Below, in pieces: positions 17,765-26,572 of a stretch of 64,000 nt of DNA. Source of the stretch: Saonia flava (GTDB lineage: Bacteria; Bacteroidota; Bacteroidia; Flavobacteriales; Flavobacteriaceae). Where the stretch lies: contig NZ_JAATJJ010000001.1 in assembly GCF_011927795.1 (NCBI RefSeq), forward strand, positions 2,605,062 through 2,669,061. The letters are read 5' to 3'. The position numbers were made by a program, and so were the translations under genes. The stretch's first letter is position 1. Every line of letters begins with the position of its first letter. Below the pieces are notes generated by a model that saw nothing but the letters and a program-made list of their open reading frames with translations, did no database searches and was not told the origin of the DNA.

Positions 17765-18565
17765 TTATAATTGTTTTGTTTTTATCTGACTTATTTTTTC
17801 AAAAGAAGTCACTATTCCTCTAATTAGAGAGGAGCTCAATCCTTGGTGTTCCATTTCGTTTAATCCTTCTATGGTACATCCTTTGGGAGTGGTTACCTTA
17901 TCAATTTCCGCTTCGGGATGACTATTGGATTCAATTAACAAACTGGCAGCTCCACTACAGGTATGCATGGCCAGTTCTTGTGCCTCTTTGGCATCAAAAC
18001 CTAATTGAATGGCTCCTTGGGTCGTTGCTCGTATTAAGCGCATCCAGAAAGCAATCCCACTTGCGCATATAACCGTAGCTGCTTGCATTTGCTCTTCGGG
18101 AATTTCCATGGAATGGCCCATTCGGTCAAAAATGGCCTTGGCCAAATCTATTTTCTTTTTGCCTTTTTCATTGGCACAAATACAGGTCATGGATTTCCCA
18201 ACCGAAATGGCCGTATTGGGCATGCTCCTTATGATATGATGTTCTGCTCCCAGTATTCCTTCAATTTTAGCGATATTAAATCCAGTGATTGTGGAAATGA
18301 TAACGTGATTCTCGGTAAGGGAGCCTTTAACGTCCTCTAAAATCTTTTCTAGGTGACCTGGCTGCACAGCAAAAATTAGAATGTCCGAGTTTTTGACGGC
18401 TTTTTGGTTATCCGAAGTAACAGTGACATTTCCATATTTTTCATATTCTTGAATGTCGGTCGTATTTCTTTTGGTCAAATACATGGTTGTTGCACCATTG
18501 GAATGTAAGATTCCCTTGGCAATTGCCAATCCTAAATTTCCGGCCCCTATGATTGCTATTTTCAT
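17765..18565 (-). CDS. proC: Pyrroline-5-carboxylate reductase
   Basis: NAD(P)H-dependent reductase of 266 residues that makes proline from pyrroline-5-carboxylate. The Rossmann loop GAGNLGLAIAKGIL is at 7-20, IIRSMPNTAISVG is in the middle, and the C-terminal helical signature includes CSGAASLLIES and TTPKGCTIEGLNEM. With proA and proB in the same operon, proline synthesis from glutamate is complete. The start overlaps the VOC gene stop by 4 bp. Confidence 0.96.
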   Translation of the reverse strand: MKIAIIGAGNLGLAIAKGILHSNGATTMYLTKRNTTDIQEYEKYGNVTVTSDNQKAVKNSDILIFAVQPGHLEKILEDVKGSLTENHVIISTITGFNIAKIEGILGAEHHIIRSMPNTAISVGKSMTCICANEKGKKKIDLAKAIFDRMGHSMEIPEEQMQAATVICASGIAFWMRLIRATTQGAIQLGFDAKEAQELAMHTCSGAASLLIESNSHPEAEIDKVTTPKGCTIEGLNEMEHQGLSSSLIRGIVTSFEKISQIKTKQL

Positions 18566-18984
18566 ATTATTTCTTTTAAAAGTCCTTTGTTTGTGGCACT
18601 AGGTTCCAATAAATCCCAGAGATTTCCATATAAATCTTCAAATACTGCCACTGTTCCATATTCTTCAACTATTGGCTTCCTTACAAATGTTACTTTTTTA
18701 TTGGTCATGGCATTGTAGTCCCTCCAAAAATCATCTGTGAACAGAAAAAGGAAAACTCTTCCACCAGATTGGTCACCTATACTTTTGGATTGTCTTTCAT
18801 TGGCTGCTTTTGCCAATAAGAGTGAACATTCATTAGCGCCTGGTGGGGATACGACCACCCATCTTTTTTCGTCAGTAAGTCTTGTATCTTCCACTAGTTT
18901 AAAATTCAGTTTTTTAGTGTAAAACTCTATGGCTTCATCATAATCCTCCACTACCAGTGCTATATGCGCTATTTTCTGTTTCAT
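18562..18984 (-). CDS. VOC (glyoxalase/dioxygenase) superfamily protein
   Basis: Protein of 140 residues with the betaalphabetabetabeta repeats of the vicinal-oxygen-chelate fold: KIAHIALVVEDYDEAIEFYTKKLNF at the start and VAVFEDLYGNLWDLLEPS near the end, the latter contributing the usual metal-ligand Glu. The substrate is unknown. It is locked into the arginine/proline operon, 9 bp after argC and overlapping proC by 4 bp. A link to the pathway (for instance handling a reactive semialdehyde) is speculative. Confidence 0.85.
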   Translation of the reverse strand: MKQKIAHIALVVEDYDEAIEFYTKKLNFKLVEDTRLTDEKRWVVVSPPGANECSLLLAKAANERQSKSIGDQSGGRVFLFLFTDDFWRDYNAMTNKKVTFVRKPIVEEYGTVAVFEDLYGNLWDLLEPSATNKGLLKEII

Positions 18985-18993
18985 TTGAATGAT

Positions 18994-19968
18994 TTAAAAA
19001 GCCCCTCCTTTTAATTGTAATCCTTCACTTTCATCAAAACCGAACATTAGATTCATGTTTTGTATCGCTTGCCCAGATGCTCCCTTTAAAAGGTTGTCAA
19101 TGGCAGAAGTTATCAATAGAATACCTTCATGTTTATGTAAATGAATATGACATTGATTTGTATTTACTATTTGTTTTAGGTGTATGGGTTCATCTGCAAT
19201 ATGAGTGAATACAGCATCCGCATAAAAATCTTGATAAATTGTTTTTGCCTCTTCCAAAGAACCACTGAACTGGGTATACGCAGTTGCGAAAATTCCCCTA
19301 GTGAAATTTCCCCTATTGGGAAGGAAAAACAATTCTCCTATTTCATTTCCAAAAGAATTCAAACTTTCTCCTATTTCCCCCAGATGTTGGTGCGTAAAGG
19401 GTTTGTACCAACTTGCATTATTGTTCCGCCAACTAAAATGAGTAGTATCGGAGGGTTTTACACCCGCACCCGTACTGCCGGTTACCGCATTGATATGTAC
19501 TTGGTTGTGCAATAAACCTGCTTTTGCCAGTGGTAATAACCCTAACTGAATTGCTGTTGCAAAACACCCTGGATTTGCAATATAATTACTTGTTTTTATT
19601 TTCTCTTTATTGGTTTCTGGTAAACCATAGGTGTAGGCATTCCCATTAAAGACAGCATCATTCTCTAATCTAAAATCGTTACTCAGATCAATAATTTTTG
19701 TGGTAGTTGAAAAACTTTGTCCATTTAAGAATTCTATGGAATTCCCATGTCCCAAACATAAGAAAACGACCTCAACGTTTGGATTTATACTTCCCGTAAA
19801 AGTTAAATCTGTACTTCCCAATACATCTGGATGAGCAGATGCAATAGACTTGCCAGCCCTTGTGGTACTGTACACAAAGTCAATTTCTGCCTTTGGATGG
19901 TTTAAGAGTATTCGTATTAATTCTCCACCGGTATAGCCCGACCCCCCTATGATTCCTATTTTAATCAT
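18994..19968 (-). CDS. argC: N-acyl-gamma-glutamyl-phosphate reductase
   Basis: NADP-dependent reductase of 324 residues for step three of arginine synthesis. The Rossmann motif GIIGGSGYTGGELIRIL is at 5-21, the catalytic Cys is in NPGCFATA (Cys135), and the later HQHLGEIGESL segment is family-typical. It overlaps the end of argG by 8 bp and is followed by the VOC gene after 9 bp. The acyl group is presumed succinyl by context. Confidence 0.95.
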   Translation of the reverse strand: MIKIGIIGGSGYTGGELIRILLNHPKAEIDFVYSTTRAGKSIASAHPDVLGSTDLTFTGSINPNVEVVFLCLGHGNSIEFLNGQSFSTTTKIIDLSNDFRLENDAVFNGNAYTYGLPETNKEKIKTSNYIANPGCFATAIQLGLLPLAKAGLLHNQVHINAVTGSTGAGVKPSDTTHFSWRNNNASWYKPFTHQHLGEIGESLNSFGNEIGELFFLPNRGNFTRGIFATAYTQFSGSLEEAKTIYQDFYADAVFTHIADEPIHLKQIVNTNQCHIHLHKHEGILLITSAIDNLLKGASGQAIQNMNLMFGFDESEGLQLKGGAF

Positions 19969-21151
19969 GACTTCCGTTTACGTGGGTTGAAATTTTTCCT
20001 GCGTTGGACAAAATTTTAATGAAACCTTTTGCATCATTAGCTGTCCAACCTTTGTTTACTTCGCCATAAGTGCCAAAAGAAGCATTCATTAGGTCGTGCT
20101 TGGAGTTGATTCCGTTCAATTCAAATCGGTAGGGATGTAAGGTTGCCAAAACATCACCTGAAACATTACGCTGTGTGTCGGTCAAGAAGGCTTCAATATT
20201 TCTCATTACTTCATCCAAATAATTTCCTTCGTGCAATAACATACCATAGAAATTCCCTTGTTGTTCTTTTTGGAATTGTTGCCATTTGCTCAAAGTGTGT
20301 TTTTCCAACAAGTGGTGTGCTTTTATAATCAATAGGGGAGCAGCGGCTTCAAAACCAACTCGACCTTTGATCCCTATGATGGTGTCACCAACATGAATAT
20401 CTCTTCCGATACCATATTTGGATGCAATGCTTTCCAATTTAATAATATTATTGACGGGCGTATCGGTTTTTCCATCAATGGCAACCAACTCTCCTTTTTC
20501 AAAGGTCAATTTTATATCGGATGGAGTTTGCTCCGTTACCTGGCTAGGGAAAGCACTCTCTGGTAAATTCTTATCCGAAGTCAACGTTTCTTCACCCCCT
20601 ACGGATGTTCCCCATAGCCCCCTGTTAATGGAGTATTTTGCTTTTTCCCAAGAGTAGTCCACCCCGTTTTTTTGAAGATACTCTATCTCTACCTCTCTAG
20701 CGAGGGTATTATCTCTAATTGGCGTGATGATTTTAATCTCTGGTGCTATGATTTGGAAAATCATATCAAAACGTACTTGGTCGTTCCCAGCACCCGTACT
20801 GCCATGGGCAATATATTTGGCACCTATTTTCTTGGCATGTTTTACGATTTCTATTGCCTGTACAATTCGCTCTGCACTTACGGATAGGGGGTACGTGTTG
20901 TTTTTTAGCACATTACCAAAGATGAGGTATTTTACCACTTTATCGTAAAAGGTCTGTACCGCATCAATAGAGGTGTATGTTGTTGCTCCTAATTGGATTG
21001 CTTTTTCTTTAATGGAAGCAATTTCCTTAGTAGAAAACCCACCTGTGTTTACACTTACCGCATGTACTTCGTATCCTTTGTCCTGTGAGAGGTATTTTGC
21101 GCAGTAGGACGTGTCCAATCCACCACTATATGCTAATACTAATTTGCTCAT
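19961..21151 (-). CDS. argG: Argininosuccinate synthase
   Basis: ATP-pyrophosphatase-type enzyme of 396 residues that joins citrulline and aspartate. The N-terminal loop LAYSGGLDTSYCAKYL and the middle segment HGSTGAGNDQVRFD are diagnostic. It is separated from the upstream GNAT gene by 87 bp, nearly all of which is inverted-repeat copy C, and overlaps argC by 8 bp. Confidence 0.96.
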   Translation of the reverse strand: MSKLVLAYSGGLDTSYCAKYLSQDKGYEVHAVSVNTGGFSTKEIASIKEKAIQLGATTYTSIDAVQTFYDKVVKYLIFGNVLKNNTYPLSVSAERIVQAIEIVKHAKKIGAKYIAHGSTGAGNDQVRFDMIFQIIAPEIKIITPIRDNTLAREVEIEYLQKNGVDYSWEKAKYSINRGLWGTSVGGEETLTSDKNLPESAFPSQVTEQTPSDIKLTFEKGELVAIDGKTDTPVNNIIKLESIASKYGIGRDIHVGDTIIGIKGRVGFEAAAPLLIIKAHHLLEKHTLSKWQQFQKEQQGNFYGMLLHEGNYLDEVMRNIEAFLTDTQRNVSGDVLATLHPYRFELNGINSKHDLMNASFGTYGEVNKGWTANDAKGFIKILSNAGKISTHVNGSHD

Positions 21152-21171
21152 AATTTATATTCTTAATGCTT

Positions 21172-21235
21172 TGTCATTTCGAATCCCTTTTTGGGTGAGA
21201 AATCCTATAGATGTCTATTTTCATTCTATATGACA
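21172..21235. repeat. Inverted-repeat element, copy C (between the GNAT gene and argG)
   Basis: A 64-bp copy: left end TGTCATTTCGAATCCC, centre GGTGAGAAATCC, right end ATTCTATATGACA. The inner stem is more decayed than in copies A and B. It ends 3 bp before the GNAT stop codon. Confidence 0.75.
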
Positions 21236-21238
21236 GTA

Positions 21239-21850
21239 TTATTTTTTTTGTTCTTTATTCTCTAATTCCTTTAGCTTCCTATTTTCTATAGCTTTAAGCC
21301 GTTGCTTTTCTTTTCTAAGATTTTCTTTTGATTCAGGGTCGTACAAAAGTCCAGTGCACAAACACATTTTACGCTCTGTACGAGTTAAAATGTCAAAATT
21401 CTTACAAGTTTGGCATCCTTTCCAGAATTCAGGGTCATCTGTTAATTCGGAAAAAGTAACTGGCTTAAAACCCAATGAGTAATTCATTTTCATAACGGCC
21501 AATCCAGTCGTAATACTAAAAATTTTGGCATCGGGAAATTTCTCTCTCGAAAGCTTAAAAATGGCATTCTTAATTTTTTTTGCCAATCCTTGGTTTCTAT
21601 AATCAGGATGGACAATTAAACCCGAATTTGCCACAAAATCCTTGTTTCCCCAGACCTCTATATAACAGAACCCGGCAAATTTTTTGCCATCCAGGGCAAT
21701 AATGGCGTTCCCATTTCTTAATCGTTGAAGAATATACTCTGGGGTACGTTTGGCAATACCCGTTCCACGAACTTTTGCAGAGTCTGCAATAGTATCGCAA
21801 ATTATCTGGGCATATTGAAAATGAGACTCATTAGCAATTGTAATTTTCAT
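21239..21850 (-). CDS. GNAT acyltransferase with Cys cluster; candidate N-acyl-glutamate synthase
   Basis: Protein of 203 residues. The GNAT acyl-CoA loop is in GLIVHPDYRNQGLAKKI (about 78-93). After the domain come four cysteines (146, 149, 163, 165) in a CxxC...CxC arrangement resembling a metal-binding knuckle, then a charged helical tail (about 178-203) rich in Lys, Glu and Arg. It heads the arginine operon, where no argA or argJ is present. In Bacteroides, a GNAT protein has been assigned as N-succinylglutamate synthase by fitness work, as I recall. I infer the same first-step role here; the biochemical assignment is not proven by sequence. Confidence 0.75.
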   Translation of the reverse strand: MKITIANESHFQYAQIICDTIADSAKVRGTGIAKRTPEYILQRLRNGNAIIALDGKKFAGFCYIEVWGNKDFVANSGLIVHPDYRNQGLAKKIKNAIFKLSREKFPDAKIFSITTGLAVMKMNYSLGFKPVTFSELTDDPEFWKGCQTCKNFDILTRTERKMCLCTGLLYDPESKENLRKEKQRLKAIENRKLKELENKEQKK

Positions 21851-22096
21851 TGCTAGTTATTGGTATTAAATAAATTGAAATAATGATTTTGAAACTTTGC
21901 GGAAATGGACTCACCTATTTCCATAACAGAAAACACCCTTACGGGCGACGGCGAGTTGGGGTAAACGAACGAACAGGAGCAAAGATGCTCTCAAAAGTGA
22001 ATATGTCTTTTTGTTCTTTCATGGAAGGTCAAAAGTACAAATTATATTGGATTCTTACAGTTAGAACGCTATTTTTTGAAAAATATCACATTATTG
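21851..22096 (-). promoter_or_regulatory. Leader/promoter region of the arginine operon
   Basis: This 246-bp gap lies upstream of the GNAT gene. On the minus strand TACTTTTG (22030-22037) fits the -7 consensus, which would leave a leader of about 170 bases. No -33 box is seen. The leader contains a patch at about 21930-21985 that is clearly richer in G+C than its surroundings, and a small stem GGAAAT/ATTTCC (about 21900-21921). It may be structured RNA; no known riboswitch class was recognised. Confidence 0.35.
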
Positions 22097-23467
22097 TCAT
22101 TGAATTTTAAATATTTTCTTGAGGTCAAATCTATTATGTTTCACTAATTCATAGGCCAAATAAGAAAAGGCGACCAAATATTCCAGTGCTATGAGCCATA
22201 GGTTTTCCTTAAAATCGGCATTGGAATACGCAAAGTAACTTAGTACCACTGTGCCAGACCAAACAATGGCAAAACGATAGTCTGTAAATACCGCTAATAA
22301 CAAAAGTGATAGTATATACCAAGGATGTACCGTGGCAGATAAGAAATAGTAAAAGGTCAAGACCAAAAGCATGGATTGAAACAGGGTGCTTAATTTTTTG
22401 TTATCCTTTAAAAAAGTTAGGCTTATTGTACATGCAATAACAAGAAAAGGAATTATATCCCCATATTCTTTTATAAGTTTCCAAGGTTTGGCCTCGTAAT
22501 AGGTTACGGCAAGCTTTTTAATGGCATTGTAGAACCCTGCATTGAACTCAAAATTTGAAAACCATAGGTCAACCGTGGCGGAATAGTTGGTGACGAATTC
22601 TGGGGAGTAAAAAGGTATAAGAGAAATTACAATGGTGAACCCGATAAGGGTATAAAAACCAATACTTTTTTTAAAGCCCAAATAGTTTAGGAAAAACGGT
22701 AAAAATAATAAAGGGACCAATTTCAATAAGATGGAAAATGCATATACTGGAGCTGCCAAAGCCCATTTTTTTAGGGAAACCAAATACATGGCCCAGACAA
22801 AGAAAAAGAGCATAACACCCTCAAAATGTAGATTGCCAGTGAGTTCTATTAGGACCAATGGATTTAAAAAATACCAAAAAATAAGGTGGGTAGGTTTGTT
22901 TAGGTTTTGCAATAATTTTTTTCCAAAAACCAGTATCCCTATATCTGCCAATATAATCATGACCCGCATGGCGATTATGGACCCTAAAATGCTTTTTCCT
23001 CCCAAAAATGCTGCGATAGTAAAAAGTAATTGATTTAGCGGAGGGTAATTACTAAAATGCTTTGCACTTAGACTGCCCATTCCATTTATGAGCTCTTGGG
23101 CATTGGCAATGGCAAAATTCTTTTGCTCAATTAATGCATTTGGAGTCTGTAAATAGGGATTTATACCTTTTTGGATAAGTTCCCCATCCCAAATAAAACG
23201 GTAAAAATCTTGGGAAAGATTGGGTTCTGCTATAAAAAAAACCAATCTAAAGAGTATCCCGACAACCACAAGGAACTTAAAGTTCCATTTTTCAAACTGC
23301 ATAAGCTTATAGTATAGAAAAAAGAGAGCGGCAAAGAGAGTCAATAGTTTTATAAAATCTGTGCGCACCAAATCATACCCAAAACTGGCGTAAAATACCA
23401 AACTGCCCAGAACCATAAGGATTGGGATTTTATGGAGTTTAAAATAGGAAATAGCTTTTTTGCTCAC
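22097..23467 (-). CDS. GT-C type polytopic membrane glycosyltransferase
   Basis: Integral membrane protein of 456 residues with about ten hydrophobic helices. The loop after the second or third helix, NLSQDFYRFIWDGELIQKGINPYL, is the acidic loop of GT-C enzymes that use polyprenyl-phosphate sugars, probably mannose. The start is GTG at 23467; there is no in-frame ATG before a stop. A FadR-like palindrome lies 44 bp upstream. The DPM-like GT2 enzyme at 29727 could supply the lipid-linked sugar, but that link is an inference. Sugar and acceptor are unknown. Confidence 0.75.
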   Translation of the reverse strand: MSKKAISYFKLHKIPILMVLGSLVFYASFGYDLVRTDFIKLLTLFAALFFLYYKLMQFEKWNFKFLVVVGILFRLVFFIAEPNLSQDFYRFIWDGELIQKGINPYLQTPNALIEQKNFAIANAQELINGMGSLSAKHFSNYPPLNQLLFTIAAFLGGKSILGSIIAMRVMIILADIGILVFGKKLLQNLNKPTHLIFWYFLNPLVLIELTGNLHFEGVMLFFFVWAMYLVSLKKWALAAPVYAFSILLKLVPLLFLPFFLNYLGFKKSIGFYTLIGFTIVISLIPFYSPEFVTNYSATVDLWFSNFEFNAGFYNAIKKLAVTYYEAKPWKLIKEYGDIIPFLVIACTISLTFLKDNKKLSTLFQSMLLVLTFYYFLSATVHPWYILSLLLLAVFTDYRFAIVWSGTVVLSYFAYSNADFKENLWLIALEYLVAFSYLAYELVKHNRFDLKKIFKIQ

Positions 23468-23768
23468 TACTGGTGCTGTTTGGCTTGGTTATGAAATGAG
23501 CCATAACAATTGGTAATACCAACCGAAATGGTTAATGGTAAATATGTTTGACTTATAGAAAACAATGAAATTTACACATATGAAATGTAAGAAGAATAGA
23601 GGGATATTAAAAGAGTAAAGTACAGTTTAGCCGAATTTGACATAAAGGTTTTTTAACTGCATTGAGACTAATAGAAAGCATAACCTTCATATTCGATGTT
23701 AAACAAGGTTGATTCTTACTTCAATTAAATTAAATGCACCTTAAACCATGCATAAAACGTGATTTATT
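23468..23768. other. Intergenic region between the GT-C and GH2 genes
   Basis: About 300 bp of AT-rich DNA with no convincing ORF on either strand. The one notable element is the palindrome TTGGTAATACCAA (23510-23522), listed separately. No clear -7 box for the GT-C gene was found. Confidence 0.6.
23511..23521. promoter_or_regulatory. Candidate GntR/FadR-type operator
   Basis: TGGTAATACCA fits the TNGTNNNACNA pattern known for the FadR (FCD) group of GntR regulators and is part of a longer palindrome TTGGTAATACCAA. It is centred about 49 bp upstream of the GT-C gene start. No GntR gene is in the window. Confidence 0.35.
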
Positions 23769-25598
23769 TTATTCAACTAACACCTTGTATACATTAGAAT
23801 TTACCTTATTGGTCTTATTTATATCCATTTTTATTATTTCCCTATCATAAGTCATTAAACCATTGACTTCTCCCTCAACATCTGTGGTTTGTGTATAGAT
23901 GGCCGCAGATAAGCCATTTTTGATCAGTGCTGGGATTTGATTTATTAGATTTGAATATGCCTCGAATAACTTCTCTTGATTTTCGATATTTCTATATCCC
24001 CAATTTTTATCTTTTTGCCATAAGTGACTTTTCATGACCAAGCCTAAACCTCCAAATTCTCCCAGGACCATAGACCTGTCTTTAAACATTATTGGTGCAT
24101 GTAAATTCCTATTTGGCATTCCTGGACCAGGATAAACATGTGTGTCTATCATGTGGCCTACAGGGAAATAATTACCACCACTAGGACCATTTACCAGACG
24201 GGAAGTGTCATAGTCCATGGTCCAGTTTATAATGTTTTCTGTATCAAATTGGCCCCATGCCTCATTAAAAGGGACCCAAATTACAATAGATGGATTGTTG
24301 TAGTTGGCATCCATTATATTCTTCCATTCTTTTCGATATTGATGGGCAGATTGTGGTTTTCTTTTGTCTTCTGTCCAATCATATCCCGAGGGGCCTTTCC
24401 ATGTGCCCAAACCATCTCCATTGGGCATGTCTTGCCAAACCAGCATTCCTATTTGATCACAGTGATAGTACCATCGAGCCGGTTCTACCTTTACATGCTT
24501 TCTAATGGTATTAAAACCCAGTTTCTTTGTGGTTTCAATATCAAATTTTAAAGCTTCATCTGTGGGTGCAGTATATAGACCATCTGGCCACCAACCTTGA
24601 TCTAGTGTTCCAAAATGAAATAGAAATTCGTTGTTCAACATAAGGCGTTGATTTCCATTCTTATCTTTTCCAAGAGCTATCTTTCGCATCCCAAAATAAC
24701 TTTTAATACGATCTACAGTTTTGCTGTTTTCTTCGAAACTCACTTCAATGTCATATAAATGAGGATTGTTGGGTGACCAAAGTTTCTGATCTTTAATATT
24801 CAATTTTACCCTTTCTCCAAAAGAAGCTTTTTTCATAACAACTTCTTTATTTCCATCAAAAACCTTGATGGTTAAACAATTCTCTTTCGGGTGAAAAACA
24901 CTGTTCTTTATAACCACGGATAACGAACTATTATCAATATCAGGTGTCATTTTTAAAGAAGATATGGATTTACTTGGTACAGGTTCTAACCAAACGGTTT
25001 GCCATATTCCGGAAACAGGTGTGTAAAAAATACCTTCAGGATTTGTTTTTTGCTTTCCTATTGGTTGTGATCCCGTACTGGTGGGGTCCCAAACAGCAAC
25101 TGTTATTACTTGTTTCCCCGATTCATGAAGTGCTTTGGTAACATCAAATGAGAAAGGATCGTACCCGCCTTGGTGCATGCCCATTTTTTGCCCATTTACA
25201 TATACAGTTGCCTCCCAATCTACAGCACCAAAATGGAGCATTATTTGTTGGCCAGACCATTTGGCAGGTATTTCAAAATTGCGTTGATACCACAAAACAT
25301 TTTGATCAGATACGTTTTTTTGAACGCCAGATAGTTTGGATTCAATTGGATAAGGTACAAGTATCTGGTCTTCAAAATTATTTGGTGTATTGCCTTCTGG
25401 TAAAATAATGTAGTCCCATAGACCATTTAGATTTTTCCACTCCTTACGTACCATTTGTGGACGAGGATATTCCTTTAGAGTATTTTCAGGAGTTACATGT
25501 TGTGCCCATCTACTTTGAATATGCTCTTCCTTATTTTGACTATAGGACAAACAGGAAATAGAGAGGAAAAGGGTTAAAAAGAGAATTTTTTTATTCAT
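23769..25598 (-). CDS. Secreted GH2-family glycoside hydrolase
   Basis: Exported enzyme of 609 residues from the ATG at 25598, which begins a good signal peptide (MNKKILFLTLFLSISCLSYSQ region). The sugar-binding jelly-roll domain comes first, then an immunoglobulin-like domain and the TIM barrel. The acid/base Glu is in VIWVPFNEAWGQF and the nucleophile Glu in VLGEFGGLG. GH2 covers beta-galactosidases, glucuronidases and mannosidases, and the substrate cannot be fixed here. An alternative start 22 codons upstream is rejected because it would bury the signal peptide. Confidence 0.9.
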   Translation of the reverse strand: MNKKILFLTLFLSISCLSYSQNKEEHIQSRWAQHVTPENTLKEYPRPQMVRKEWKNLNGLWDYIILPEGNTPNNFEDQILVPYPIESKLSGVQKNVSDQNVLWYQRNFEIPAKWSGQQIMLHFGAVDWEATVYVNGQKMGMHQGGYDPFSFDVTKALHESGKQVITVAVWDPTSTGSQPIGKQKTNPEGIFYTPVSGIWQTVWLEPVPSKSISSLKMTPDIDNSSLSVVIKNSVFHPKENCLTIKVFDGNKEVVMKKASFGERVKLNIKDQKLWSPNNPHLYDIEVSFEENSKTVDRIKSYFGMRKIALGKDKNGNQRLMLNNEFLFHFGTLDQGWWPDGLYTAPTDEALKFDIETTKKLGFNTIRKHVKVEPARWYYHCDQIGMLVWQDMPNGDGLGTWKGPSGYDWTEDKRKPQSAHQYRKEWKNIMDANYNNPSIVIWVPFNEAWGQFDTENIINWTMDYDTSRLVNGPSGGNYFPVGHMIDTHVYPGPGMPNRNLHAPIMFKDRSMVLGEFGGLGLVMKSHLWQKDKNWGYRNIENQEKLFEAYSNLINQIPALIKNGLSAAIYTQTTDVEGEVNGLMTYDREIIKMDINKTNKVNSNVYKVLVE

Positions 25599-25966
25599 GA
25601 ATTTTGCAATTAACAAGTTGGTTTGATCCTCACTTTTTATGTTGTCTAAAGGAACATTAAACAAAGTAAGGTTTGGCTTTTAAAATTAATGAATTTATTC
25701 ATGGATTTTGGAAAGACAAGTAGATCTGTGTCAAATTGCTTTTTAGCGATTGTTGTAAAAAGTGTTCGGCTTGGGCCGGCAGCGCCAAAGCTGTATTTGG
25801 CAAAAGGTCCTGTAAATAATTTGGTTAAGCGGGGGCATTGTATATGGTTTGTTACGTGTTTTAAACACCTAAATAAGCTAAATACCAACCGAATAGAAAA
25901 TCCGCGAGGACTTTCGTAAGTAGGCTAGAATTAGTAATGAATTATATACGGCGTTACCGTACATTT
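25599..25966. repeat. Non-coding, repeat-bearing boundary of a cassette-like module
   Basis: This 368-bp gap has no supported gene; the short ORFs in it lack coding character. It holds two direct copies of ATTrTATAyGGy(tt)GTTAC, at 25837-25855 and 25941-25957, and a conserved-looking GC-rich patch (25765-25800). The second copy lies 10 bp before the stop of the unknown 201-residue gene. The layout suggests a recombination boundary. Confidence 0.45.
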
Positions 25967-26572
25967 TTAACACATATAATATCCGACTTCTATTGATATT
26001 TGGGTATTATTTAATTTTTCAACAACTAATGTCATATCACAATACCTGTCAATTTGAAAATCATAATATTTTTGATTCTCTGATTGTTCTATTTCAAAAT
26101 TTCTTTTTTCTAATAACTCCTTAATGAAATCAAAGTCAGATTTATGAAATAATTTTTTAGCAATCCACAATGCTTTTTTGAAAATTTCACTTTCGTCATT
26201 TAAATTTAGTTCTGAATTGTTTAGTATTAAATTTCCGTAAAATGAAAAATGAGCACAACCTCCTCTTGTTGCAATTAATGTATTTCCGTTGTCAAGTTTT
26301 ATTGTAGCTTTTTTTTGTATGCTATCCCAAACGTAATCAGAAAATTCAGGTATTTCTTCAAGAAAATCATCGGTTTGAGTATTTAAGTCAAATGTACAGT
26401 CATCTTCGTTAAAATCCGATTCCGATTCAATTTCGGTTGTTTCTGTATTTTCGTTATTGGGAATTTTAATATCATTTTTCACACCTTTTGCAAAGTCATA
26501 CACTTCAATTCCGAAATAAGTAATACCGATAATTATAATTCCAATTATTGTTATTAAAATTCCTTTTTTCAT
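25967..26572 (-). CDS. Unknown membrane-anchored protein
   Basis: No family recognised. From the ATG at 26572 it has 201 residues: MKKGILITIIGIIIIGITYF gives one N-terminal helix. An acidic linker rich in Glu, Asp, Ser and Thr follows (about 35-60), then a roughly 140-residue domain, presumably outside the membrane, containing ATRGGCAHFSFYG and a C-terminal VGYYMC. There are four Cys in the outer domain, which could form disulfides. An ATG four codons upstream is possible. The gene is very AT-rich and stands alone between two repeat-bearing gaps, which suggests horizontal acquisition. Confidence 0.65.
   Translation of the reverse strand: MKKGILITIIGIIIIGITYFGIEVYDFAKGVKNDIKIPNNENTETTEIESESDFNEDDCTFDLNTQTDDFLEEIPEFSDYVWDSIQKKATIKLDNGNTLIATRGGCAHFSFYGNLILNNSELNLNDESEIFKKALWIAKKLFHKSDFDFIKELLEKRNFEIEQSENQKYYDFQIDRYCDMTLVVEKLNNTQISIEVGYYMC

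Noticed and set aside
21930-21985. Known riboswitch (TPP, cobalamin, arginine attenuator)
   Set aside because: No consensus motif of any of these classes could be recognised in the leader.
21883-22110. 75-residue plus-strand ORF in the arginine operon leader
   Set aside because: Composition is driven by the GC-rich leader patch; no helix, signal or motif, and it runs against the operon.
25646-25919. Short ORFs on both strands in the GH2 upstream gap
   Set aside because: They overlap each other in the repeat-bearing, GC-patch region and have no motif, start context or partner; treated as non-coding repeat.
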